From assembly GCA_964467165.1 (NCBI GenBank), contig CAYXOL010000012.1:38537-102536 (forward strand): 64,000 nt of DNA. Reading direction: 5' to 3'. This document shows positions 54,039 to 62,488 of this stretch, in pieces. This stretch comes from Clostridium_AD sp964467165 (GTDB lineage Bacteria > Bacillota > Clostridia > Clostridiales > Clostridiaceae). A program made the translations under genes and the position numbers. The first letter of the stretch is position 1. Each line of letters begins with the position of its first letter. A model generated the notes under the pieces. The model ran no database searches. It saw only the letters and a list, made by a program, of their open reading frames with translations, and was not told the DNA's origin.

Positions 54039-55274
54039 ATGTTAAAAAAATCATTAGCAATTGGTTTAAGTTTAATTCTAACATTTGGTATTGTTGGGTG
54101 CGCAAAAAAGACACCTACAACATCGGATACAACAACACCTGCTGTGACAGAGGCTAAAAAGATGCACATTGGTATTGTTACAGGTACAGTATCACAAGGT
54201 GAGGATGATTTGCGTGGTGCTGAAGCAATGATTGCAAAGTATGGTGATGCTGCTTCCGGTGGAATGATAAAGCATGTTACTTATCCAGATAATTTTACAC
54301 AAGAACTAGAAACTACTATTTCAACAATTACTGGTCTTGCAGATGATGAAGACATGAAAGTAATAGTGGTAAATCAAGCAGTTCCAGGAACAGTTGCAGC
54401 GTTTAAACAGATTCGTGAAAAAAGACCTGATATATTACTTCTAGCTAACTCTTCTCAAGAAGATACTGCTATGATTGAAGAAGCTGCGGATTTAGTTGTA
54501 GATCCTGATAATGTAAACCGTGGATACCTTATGATACTTGCTGCGAAAAAGATGGGAGCAAAAACTTTCGTGCACATCTCTTTCCCTAGACATATGAGTA
54601 TAGAACTTCTCTCACTTAGAAAAAACATTATGGAACAAGCTTGTAAAGATTTGGGAGTGAAATTTGTATTTGAAACAGCTCCAGATCCAACTAGTGACGT
54701 TGGAGTTCCAGGTGCACAACAATTTATTCTTGAAAAAATGCCAGCATGGGTTGAGAAATATGGAAAAGATACTGCATTTTTCTGTACAAACGATGCTCAA
54801 ACAGAGCCACTTCTAAAACGTGTTGCTGAACTTGGAGCAATATTTGTTGAACCAGATCTTCCTTCACCAGTAATGGGATATCCAGGAGCATTTGGTATTG
54901 ATTTAAAAGCAGAAGCTGGAAACTGGCCTGAGATACTTAAAAAAGTTGAAGCAACTGTAGTAGCTAAAGGTGGTTCAGGTAGAATGGGTACATGGGCATA
55001 TTCTTATGGATACACTGCTAGTGAAGGTTTAGTAGAATATGGCAAAAATGTAGTAGAAGGCACAATGAAAAAGGGCAATCTTGCTGATGTAATAAAGGCA
55101 TTTGGTGCTTATACACCAGGAGCTGAGTGGAATGGTTCACTTTATACAGATAGAGTTAGTGGAAAAGAAATTCCAAATCACGTAATGGTTTATCAAGACA
55201 CTTATGTATTTGGAAAAGGTTACTTAGGTAACAGTAAAGAAGTTGTTCCAGCAAAATATAAGCTTATAAAATAA
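54039..55274 (+). CDS. DUF3798-like ABC transporter substrate-binding lipoprotein
   Basis: This 411-residue protein has a lipoprotein signal peptide with IVGC (Cys near 21) and a Thr-rich linker. The mature part begins KKMHIGIVTGTVSQGEDDLRGAEAM, the pattern of the DUF3798 family of type I periplasmic-binding-like lipoproteins. It continues with a two-lobe fold (IVVNQAVPGT near 110, FFCTNDAQTEPLL near 246, GRMGTWAYSYGYTASEGL near 316). It is encoded directly before an ABC ATPase and two permeases and is surely their binding protein. The ligand is unknown. GGGGGATTC precedes ATG. Confidence 0.85.
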   Translation: MLKKSLAIGLSLILTFGIVGCAKKTPTTSDTTTPAVTEAKKMHIGIVTGTVSQGEDDLRGAEAMIAKYGDAASGGMIKHVTYPDNFTQELETTISTITGLADDEDMKVIVVNQAVPGTVAAFKQIREKRPDILLLANSSQEDTAMIEEAADLVVDPDNVNRGYLMILAAKKMGAKTFVHISFPRHMSIELLSLRKNIMEQACKDLGVKFVFETAPDPTSDVGVPGAQQFILEKMPAWVEKYGKDTAFFCTNDAQTEPLLKRVAELGAIFVEPDLPSPVMGYPGAFGIDLKAEAGNWPEILKKVEATVVAKGGSGRMGTWAYSYGYTASEGLVEYGKNVVEGTMKKGNLADVIKAFGAYTPGAEWNGSLYTDRVSGKEIPNHVMVYQDTYVFGKGYLGNSKEVVPAKYKLIK

Positions 55275-55350
55275 TTTTTAAAAAATATTGAACATTAGAA
55301 GCGGTCTATATGGACTATTCTCAATGTATTATTATAACCAAATAAGTATG

Positions 55351-55387
55351 AATTGCTTTGCCTGCATATGTGTGCAAAGCAATTTTT
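55351..55387 (+). terminator. Intercistronic terminator between binding-protein and ATPase genes
   Basis: AATTGCTTTGC (55351-55361) pairs perfectly with GCAAAGCAATT (55374-55384), overlapping a short TTTTTC tail. It probably allows partial readthrough so that the binding protein is made in excess. Confidence 0.8.
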
Positions 55388-55416
55388 CTTATGTGGGAAT
55401 ATAAGAGGTGAATTTA

Positions 55417-57042
55417 TTGTCTACAGAAAATGTACTACTCAAAGTAGAAAGTGTTGGAAAAGAATACGATGGAAACAGGGTACTTAAAGATATAAGTTTC
55501 ACACTAGAAAAAGGAAAGATATTGGGACTTGTTGGAGAGAATGGAGCGGGTAAATCTACACTGATGAATATCTTATTTGGTATGAAAGTAATTGCTGAGA
55601 CCGGTGGTTACGAAGGGTCTGTTTATTTAAACGGAGAAAAAATTGCGTTCAAAAGCCCAGTGGATGCCCTGAAAGCAGGGATAGGTATGGTACATCAAGA
55701 ATTCTCACTAATTCCTGGTTTTACGGTAGCTGAGAATGTACTTCTTAACATGGAAAAGACCAAAAGTAGTTTGATTTCAAAGGTGATAGGTAAGAGGCTA
55801 GAAACTATAGATATACCGGGAATTCAAAAGAGTGCTCAAAATGCAATAGATAAATTGGGTGTTCAACTAGATACGGAAACGTTTGTGTCTGAAATGCCAG
55901 TTGGGCATAAGCAATTTATAGAAATAGCACGTGAAATTAACAGAGATGAGGTTAAGCTTATTGTATTAGATGAGCCAACTGCAGTACTTACAGAATCTGA
56001 AGCTGAGGTTCTATTGAAATCTATGAGGCTTCTTGCAGATATGGGTATTTCTATTGTATTTATTTCTCACAGACTTCATGAAATAACATCCATTTGCGAT
56101 ACTATTGTTGTACTGAGGGATGGGTTAGTTGTGAAAGAGGCACCGGCAGATTCTCTTGATGTAAGGCAGATTGCTGAATGGATGGTAGGTAGAGATGTTG
56201 ATGCAGAAGCAAAATATATAAGGCCAGAAGTGAAAATTAACGAAAATGATATAATTTTTGAAACTCGAAAACTATGGGTGGACATGCCTGGTGAAACAAT
56301 TAAAAATGTATCATTAAAGGTTCGCAGGGGTGAAATCTTAGGAATTGGTGGACTTGCAGGGCAAGGTAAGCTTGGGATTCCTAATGGAGTTATGGGGCTT
56401 TTTGTGAGCGGTGGGGAGATTTTCTTTGAGGGTAAGCCACTGAAGTTAAACGATACGCTAAATGCGCAACAAAATGGAATAGCATTTGTTTCGGAGGATC
56501 GTAGAGGTGTTGGACTACTTTTAGATGAACCTATTGACTGGAATATCGCTTTTAATGCTATGCAAGTTCAAAATAAATTTCTTAAAAGCTATTTAGGTGG
56601 ATTGATTAAGTGGCGTGACGAGAAATCTATGAAAGCATGTGCGCTGGAGTACATTAAGTCGCTGGAAATAAGGTGCACTAGTCAGCGTCAAAAGGCAAGG
56701 AATTTATCAGGGGGCAATCAACAAAAGGTATGTTTGGCAAAGGCGTTCGCTATGAATCCAAAGCTACTTTTTGTCTCTGAGCCTACCCGTGGTATTGATG
56801 TTGGGGCAAAAAAATTGGTCTTAGATGCCTTAAGAAAATATAACGAAGAAAACAACACAACTATTGTTATAATATCCTCAGAACTAGAAGAACTTAGATC
56901 TATTAGCGATAGAATAGCTATTGTTTGTGAAGGCAAAATATTTGGTATTCTGCCACCAGAAGCTCCAGTAGTTGATTTCGGGTTATTAATGGCTGGGGAA
57001 TTTAAGATAAACGAAGAAGGTGAAAAAGTATGGCTCAGATAA
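55417..57042 (+). CDS. ABC transporter ATPase with two nucleotide-binding domains (sugar type)
   Basis: About 541 residues from TTG 55417, with AGAGGTG six bases upstream; GTG 55408 is an alternative. The first domain has Walker A GENGAGKST near 37, signature-like PVGHKQFIEIAREI and Walker B LIVLDEPTAVL. The second has a weak Walker A (GGLAGQGKLGI), signature LSGGNQQKVCLAKAF near 430 and SEPTRGIDVGAK. This is the RbsA/MglA two-domain pattern used by sugar and nucleoside importers. It overlaps the next gene by 13 bases. Confidence 0.92.
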   Translation: MSTENVLLKVESVGKEYDGNRVLKDISFTLEKGKILGLVGENGAGKSTLMNILFGMKVIAETGGYEGSVYLNGEKIAFKSPVDALKAGIGMVHQEFSLIPGFTVAENVLLNMEKTKSSLISKVIGKRLETIDIPGIQKSAQNAIDKLGVQLDTETFVSEMPVGHKQFIEIAREINRDEVKLIVLDEPTAVLTESEAEVLLKSMRLLADMGISIVFISHRLHEITSICDTIVVLRDGLVVKEAPADSLDVRQIAEWMVGRDVDAEAKYIRPEVKINENDIIFETRKLWVDMPGETIKNVSLKVRRGEILGIGGLAGQGKLGIPNGVMGLFVSGGEIFFEGKPLKLNDTLNAQQNGIAFVSEDRRGVGLLLDEPIDWNIAFNAMQVQNKFLKSYLGGLIKWRDEKSMKACALEYIKSLEIRCTSQRQKARNLSGGNQQKVCLAKAFAMNPKLLFVSEPTRGIDVGAKKLVLDALRKYNEENNTTIVIISSELEELRSISDRIAIVCEGKIFGILPPEAPVVDFGLLMAGEFKINEEGEKVWLR

Positions 57043-58064
57043 ATAAATTCATCAAAGACTTTGGATGGGCTCGCATAATCATTGCCATGTTCCTCTTGGT
57101 ATTATTTATTATTGCTCCTATTTTCGGGGTAAGGATTGATGCCTCTTTAAATGATGTTATTGTGCGTTTTGGTATGAGTGGTATAATGGTACTTTCTATG
57201 GTGCCTATGATTCAATCAGGGTGCGGTTTGAACTTTGGTGTTCCTGTAGGACTTATATCAGGAATGATGGGAGCTGTGGTGAGCCTGGAGTTTAACCTTA
57301 CAGGTGTGGCAGGAGTTGGAGTTGCATTTCTAGTTGGCCTTGCCATGGCTGCAGTTTTAGGTTTTCTTTATGGATTGCTTTTAAATCGTGTTAAAGGCGA
57401 TGAAATGATTATAGCCACATATGTGGGTTTCTCATTTGTATTTTTAATGAACATAATGTGGCTCAAACTTCCCTTTAAAAATCCTGCAAGTGTTATGGGT
57501 TTCAAAGGTGAGGGACTTAGGGTTACAATTAGTCTTCAGGATTACTGGATACATGTACTTAGTGATATCTTGAAAATTCCTGTTTCAAAATATCTGCTTA
57601 TCCCTACAGGAATGATTTTATTTTTTATGCTTATGTGTTTGATAGTTTGGGGCTTTTTTAAAACGAAGCTTGGAACTGCCATTACAGCGGTGGGATCTAA
57701 TCCAGATTATGCAAGGGCTTCAGGAATTAACATTAATAAAATGAGAATAGTATCAGTAATGCTGTCAACAATGATAGCAGCAGTTGGTATGATTGTTTTT
57801 CAGCAAAGCTTTGGGTTTGTACAAATGTTCAATTCTCCCTTAGCCTTTGTATTTCCATCAGTGGCAGCGGTTCTACTTGGAGGTGCCTCAGTTAATAAAG
57901 CAACCATTACCAATGTAGTTATTGGAACATTTTTGTTCCAAGGTATTTTGACAATGACGCCGTCAGTCATAAACAGTGCTATTAATATTGACATGTCTGA
58001 AATCATCCGAATAATAGTTTCTAACGGATTGATTGTATATGCACTGACGCGGAAAGGGAGGTAG
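57030..58064 (+). CDS. ABC transporter permease 1 (BPD_transp_2 type)
   Basis: The 344-residue protein has about eight to ten hydrophobic helices of the branched-chain/ribose permease superfamily. The loop FKTKLGTAITAVGSNPDYARASGININKMR near 210 (in pieces) contacts the ATPase and is conserved. VAAVLLGGASVNKATITNV near 285 is the other family motif. It overlaps the ATPase gene by 13 bases. Paired with the next gene, it would form the heteromeric channel. Substrate unknown. Confidence 0.9.
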   Translation: MAQINKFIKDFGWARIIIAMFLLVLFIIAPIFGVRIDASLNDVIVRFGMSGIMVLSMVPMIQSGCGLNFGVPVGLISGMMGAVVSLEFNLTGVAGVGVAFLVGLAMAAVLGFLYGLLLNRVKGDEMIIATYVGFSFVFLMNIMWLKLPFKNPASVMGFKGEGLRVTISLQDYWIHVLSDILKIPVSKYLLIPTGMILFFMLMCLIVWGFFKTKLGTAITAVGSNPDYARASGININKMRIVSVMLSTMIAAVGMIVFQQSFGFVQMFNSPLAFVFPSVAAVLLGGASVNKATITNVVIGTFLFQGILTMTPSVINSAINIDMSEIIRIIVSNGLIVYALTRKGR

Positions 58065-58067
58065 GAC

Positions 58068-59180
58068 ATGAAATTTGATAAGAAAAAATTAGGTCCCTTA
58101 CTTACGGGAAGTGTTGTGCCATTAATGTTTTTAATAATCAGCATAATAGCAATACCGCTTTCTAGGTATTCAACAGGCTATTTGGTGGATCAGATTATAA
58201 CAAGACTTGCAAGAAACACTTTCCTTGTATTGTCACTGCTACTTCCAATTATGGCGGGAATGGGTATCAATTTTGGTATGATTTTAGGTGCTATGGCAGG
58301 TCAAATTGGATTGATATTTATCACTGACTGGGGTATTACAGGAGCTCCAGGACTATTACTTGCTGCACTTGTTGCAATGCCTATAGCTATAGGACTTGGA
58401 TATTTCTGTGGTGTGGTTCTAAATAGGGCAAAAGGTCGTGAGATGATTACGTCCATGATTCTAGGTCTTTTTATTGCAGGTATATATCAATTCTTTCTTT
58501 TATACATGTGTGGATCTATAATCCCATTTAAGACTAGTTCAATGATACTTTCTAAAGGCTATGGGGTACGTAATGCACTAAATTTAAAAGTAGCAAAAGG
58601 ATTTGATAATCTGATTTCAATGAAAATAAATGGCATAAGTATCCCAGTTGGAACTTTTCTGATTATAGGTTTGATTTGTGTTTTCACTGTTTGGTTTAGA
58701 AAAACAAAACTGGGACATGATATGAAAGCTGTTGGACTTAGTAATAGTGTGTCTAGTACGGCGGGAATTGCTGTAGATAAGACTCGTATTCAGTCCATTA
58801 TAATTTCAACAGTCCTTGCTTGCTTTGGACAAATAATTTATTTGCAAAATATAGGTACCATGAACACCTATAATGGAGCAGATCAAGCAGCCCTTTTTGC
58901 AGCAGCGTCACTTTTAGTTGGTGGTGCAACGGTTACTAAAGCATCTATTCCAAATGCAATTGTAGGTACTGCGTTATTTCATTTGATGTTTATAGTTATG
59001 CCTATGGCAGGTAAATATATTACTGGGTCAGCTATGATTGGAGAATACTTCCGTATGTTTATATCCTATGGAGTCGTTACATTAGCATTAGTTCTTCACG
59101 CTTGGAAACGCCAAAAGGATAAAGAGATGGAAAGGCATAGTTTTCAATTAGAAATGGAAAAACAATCTAGTCAACAGTAA
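58068..59180 (+). CDS. ABC transporter permease 2 (BPD_transp_2 type)
   Basis: This 370-residue paralogue of the previous gene has the matching loop FRKTKLGHDMKAVGLS near 208 and AASLLVGGATVTKASIPNA near 281. A charged C-terminal tail (RQKDKEMERHSFQLEMEKQ) is cytoplasmic. It follows 3 bases after permease 1, with GGAGGTAGG upstream. It ends the four-gene importer operon and is followed by a bidirectional terminator. Confidence 0.9.
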   Translation: MKFDKKKLGPLLTGSVVPLMFLIISIIAIPLSRYSTGYLVDQIITRLARNTFLVLSLLLPIMAGMGINFGMILGAMAGQIGLIFITDWGITGAPGLLLAALVAMPIAIGLGYFCGVVLNRAKGREMITSMILGLFIAGIYQFFLLYMCGSIIPFKTSSMILSKGYGVRNALNLKVAKGFDNLISMKINGISIPVGTFLIIGLICVFTVWFRKTKLGHDMKAVGLSNSVSSTAGIAVDKTRIQSIIISTVLACFGQIIYLQNIGTMNTYNGADQAALFAAASLLVGGATVTKASIPNAIVGTALFHLMFIVMPMAGKYITGSAMIGEYFRMFISYGVVTLALVLHAWKRQKDKEMERHSFQLEMEKQSSQQ

Positions 59181-59202
59181 TATATTGGTGAAAATAGTAT
59201 AA

Positions 59203-59258
59203 AAAATCAAAGCCCTAGAGTGAGAAGTGAACTTCATACTCTGGGGCTTAGTTTTAAT
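59203..59258. terminator. Bidirectional terminator between the ABC operon and the convergent GGDEF gene
   Basis: AAGCCCTAGAGT (59210-59221) pairs with ACTCTGGGGCTT (59238-59249), with an inner GAAGT/ACTTC stem. T-runs are present on both strands. The minus-strand gene ends inside it. Confidence 0.85.
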
Positions 59259-60733
59259 TTATTTTTATAATTTTGTTTATATTCATACATATTCTTATCT
59301 GCAATTCTTATCAACTGGTTATAGTCAGTTGCATTGTCTGGGAAAGATGAAATGCCGTAGCTAAAACTACATATAAATGCATTTCCTTCAAAATTTATGG
59401 GATTATTAGTGAAGTCTTCAATTATGATTTCTAATCTATGGATTGTGTTTTGTAAATCATTTCCCGGAAATACACCAACAAATTCATCTCCGCCAAATCT
59501 TGCAAATATATCTGAAACTCTAATATTATTGCTTAAACCCAGTGCAAAGGTTTTAATTAATTCATCGCCAGCTAAATGACCATATGAATCATTTATATGC
59601 TTTAATCCATTTATATCAAAGATTACAACGAAAAAGTTTTCATTATATGTTTTTGCCTTAAAAAGGGTATTATTAAATAATTCTTCAAAGTACCTTCTAT
59701 TATATACGTTTGTTAATTTGTCATATCTAGAAAGGTAAACGGTTTCTTCATAAAGTGCAAACTTAGCAATACCAAGTTCAATCTGCCTTTTTAAATACTC
59801 CATTACTTCTAAATCAGATTCATCAAAAGCGTTATTACGGGTGCTGTCAATATTTATTAGTGCATATAGTTTATCACCTAAAAGGATAGGTGTGCTAATG
59901 GAAGAGTCTACCCTTATTTTAGCGGTATTTTCTAAAACCTTAGTATATTTTTGGAAGTTTAGCTGCTTGATATCATTAATAATAACAACCTTATCCAAAT
60001 TACCTTCAGCTGCATTCCAAAAAAAAGAGTCCTTTAGATTAAGTTTGAATTTTTTAGATAGACTATCATCGTATCCTTTGCTTGCAATAATTTTTAAATT
60101 TTCCTCTGAGTCTAGAATTAGTACACAACCAAGATGACGATTCCCTAGTGCCTCAGTTACTTTTTCTAAAAGTAGTATAAATAATTCTTTGATGTCATTT
60201 ATCTGAAGTAATGAATGATTAATATCTAACATGGTTTCTTTTAACTTTAAAAGTTTATTTAATTTATTTTCCATAGACTTACGATCCGTAATATCAACCA
60301 TGTTGCCTACAATTCCTTTTACTATGCCTCTTTTATTTACATTGGTGCCCTTGGTAAAGAGTATGTCATGTATTGATCCATCCGAATATTTTACACGGGT
60401 TTCATAAACCTGTTTTCCTTTAGACTCCATTAATTCCATATCTGCTTTATAATAGATGTCAGCTAGATCTTTTGGACTTATATCGTAAACAGAATGTCCA
60501 ATAATTTCTTCTGGTTTTAAGCCTAAATATTCACTAAAAGCAATATTGCAATGAGTGTATATTCCTTTATCATTCTTATAAAAAACTGGATTAGGGATAC
60601 TATCAATAAGAGTTTGTAAAAAAATAACATCTTTTTCTTTTAAATCAGTGGGACGGTGTGCATTGTTATAAGAGATAGGAGATAAATTTCCTTTTTTTCT
60701 ACGTAAAGGCCTGATGGTCTTATGTTTATGGAT
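59234..60733 (-). CDS. PAS-GAF-GGDEF diguanylate cyclase with a non-AUG start
   Basis: From 60733 the open frame encodes 499 residues: PAS (about 42-155), a GAF domain (about 170-310) and GGDEF (about 335-495). FARFGGDEFVG carries the active site, and RVSD five residues before it is the inhibitory I-site. It should make cyclic di-GMP. The frame from 60439 would cut the PAS domain. A strong GAGGGGGG ends 6 bases before ATC 60733; no ATG, GTG or TTG occurs in frame between the upstream stop and 60439. The start is therefore probably AUC, or the gene has lost its start codon. No transmembrane segment is present. Confidence 0.8.
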   Translation of the reverse strand: MHKHKTIRPLRRKKGNLSPISYNNAHRPTDLKEKDVIFLQTLIDSIPNPVFYKNDKGIYTHCNIAFSEYLGLKPEEIIGHSVYDISPKDLADIYYKADMELMESKGKQVYETRVKYSDGSIHDILFTKGTNVNKRGIVKGIVGNMVDITDRKSMENKLNKLLKLKETMLDINHSLLQINDIKELFILLLEKVTEALGNRHLGCVLILDSEENLKIIASKGYDDSLSKKFKLNLKDSFFWNAAEGNLDKVVIINDIKQLNFQKYTKVLENTAKIRVDSSISTPILLGDKLYALINIDSTRNNAFDESDLEVMEYLKRQIELGIAKFALYEETVYLSRYDKLTNVYNRRYFEELFNNTLFKAKTYNENFFVVIFDINGLKHINDSYGHLAGDELIKTFALGLSNNIRVSDIFARFGGDEFVGVFPGNDLQNTIHRLEIIIEDFTNNPINFEGNAFICSFSYGISSFPDNATDYNQLIRIADKNMYEYKQNYKNKLKLSPRV

Positions 60734-60915
60734 GAAAATCCCCCCTCTGAAACTAGGATTTAGAAATAGTTACTATTTTAATTATATTTACAGTAATTAA
60801 GATTGTCAAGTTAAAAGAGCTTTCATTTATTATTGTTAAATTGAGGGAATCAACTGCATCGCCAATGAGACTAAAGTCAAGCAATACTAAGGCAATGGCG
60901 TTGGATTTACTGAAA

Positions 60916-60967
60916 ATGTAAGTATAAAGAAAATATAGGTTATCCTATATTTTCTTTATACTTACAT
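60916..60967. terminator. 24-bp perfect inverted repeat at the end of the deacetylase-like gene
   Basis: 60916-60939 pairs perfectly with 60944-60967 around a TTAT loop. The arm includes the last codons and TAG stop of the minus-strand gene. On the minus strand it is followed by TTTTC, a weak T-run. Confidence 0.7.
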
Positions 60968-62210
60968 CATCCCAATCAATACTAGCTCCTGCATCCTTGC
61001 AAAGAGATAAAGTTATGGATTTGGTATTAGGAGGTATGGCAAAAACAAATCTAACCCTTTTCCATGATGGACCATTACTTACAACTTTATTTATTATCTT
61101 AAGTTTTTTAGAATTATTATAATCTTCTATAAGAACTATACCGGTGGTATTCCCTTTACCATTCAGTCTAAACCACCCCTCAAATACGAATTCTTCTCCT
61201 GAAACCTTTAATTGATCTAAGTAATCAATTTTTTGTGTTACTTCTGAATTAGTACTATTGTTATTTATCCTTAAAAAATTATTTCCTGTTCGGCCTCCAC
61301 TTGTTTCGATGGTCTTTCCAGTCCAATCCTTTGTTTTGTTCCAAGCTGATTCATTAGCTGCTTTTAAACCTTCAAAACTAGCATCAGAATTTAGTTTAAG
61401 TCTAGTGCTACTGTTAGGATCGGAAAAGAAAAGGCCTGAAGGTGTTAAAACTTCTAGGGAACCGTTATCCCATTGTGTTTTGATATAATCTAACATGGCC
61501 GTAAACTGAGCAAGTGTCATATTACCCTTTTTTCCTAAATTACCTACATGGCACATTAATTCAATACCAGATTTATTTTTAATAGCTTGATTGATGGCAT
61601 TTTTTGCAACTGTCAAGTTTTCACCTGAACCATCAGAAACAGTCATATGACCTAAACCATGAAATATATGTGTTGGTAAAATTCTTGGTGCCTTATATGC
61701 ATAGGCTTCAGTTAAAGCGTAAGTCTCCATTAGTAATTTTCCCGGAATACTGTTGTAATCACTTGGCTTGGTTAGCCCATTGAAAGGTATATTTTTTGTG
61801 CTAGGATGAATCCCAGGGAGTACCCAGCCAACAACTTTTATATTTTGTGCTTCTATTTCTGCTTTTGAAGTTACTATTTGGCTATACAATCCTGCGTAGC
61901 CATTTTTACTATAGTCCTTATGATCTGTTCCATGACTCCATATTTCCACACCATTTCTATTCCAATTTCTAACTTCATTCCAAGTTGTACCTATACCCCA
62001 ACTTTGTGCTGTGTTAAATCTTGATATTAAAGCCATACTGCAAGGGAGGCCACGAGCAAGCAACAATGCAACTACTCCTTTTCCGGAAGTGCCAATTACT
62101 CCACCCTTAGACATACGTTCTTGTTGTAATAATAGTGATGCTTTATTATACACAATATCTGGTAATGACAAGTTAGGATCATTAGGATCATGCTTTGCTT
62201 CAAATTTTAT
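60945..62210 (-). CDS. Polysaccharide deacetylase-like protein, probably defective
   Basis: The open frame from 62210 encodes 421 residues. GVEIWSHGTDHKD matches the HxxxH metal motif of carbohydrate esterase family 4. SKGGVIGTSGKGVVAL runs straight into LLARGLPCSMALISR, with no FDDG-like catalytic Asp motif where one is expected. The C-terminal 150 residues look like a carbohydrate-binding beta-sandwich (FEGWFRLNGKG, DWDDVSIKKI). AGGAG ends 6 bases before ATA 62210. The first ordinary start in frame is TTG 62171, which has no ribosome binding site. No signal peptide is seen. It may be a remnant. Confidence 0.6.
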   Translation of the reverse strand: MKFEAKHDPNDPNLSLPDIVYNKASLLLQQERMSKGGVIGTSGKGVVALLLARGLPCSMALISRFNTAQSWGIGTTWNEVRNWNRNGVEIWSHGTDHKDYSKNGYAGLYSQIVTSKAEIEAQNIKVVGWVLPGIHPSTKNIPFNGLTKPSDYNSIPGKLLMETYALTEAYAYKAPRILPTHIFHGLGHMTVSDGSGENLTVAKNAINQAIKNKSGIELMCHVGNLGKKGNMTLAQFTAMLDYIKTQWDNGSLEVLTPSGLFFSDPNSSTRLKLNSDASFEGLKAANESAWNKTKDWTGKTIETSGGRTGNNFLRINNNSTNSEVTQKIDYLDQLKVSGEEFVFEGWFRLNGKGNTTGIVLIEDYNNSKKLKIINKVVSNGPSWKRVRFVFAIPPNTKSITLSLCKDAGASIDWDDVSIKKI

Positions 62211-62488
62211 CTCACTCTCCTGTATAGTACTTGTTATTCATATTTGACATTTGCATATTATACCATTAAAAGTACATCAGACAATCTATTTTTTTTCTTT
62301 AAGAAAATTTATTTTCCATATTACATTTCTTAGCATGATGAAAATGGCTATGTGGGTGGCAACTTGTTTTATAATATTTATTAATTAATAATAAATACTA
62401 TACTTATTTCAGTATTTTAAGTGTATAATTAAGAAAATAAAAAAAATTATACGAGAAGTATATTTGTACTGTAATAAGGAGTGAAATT

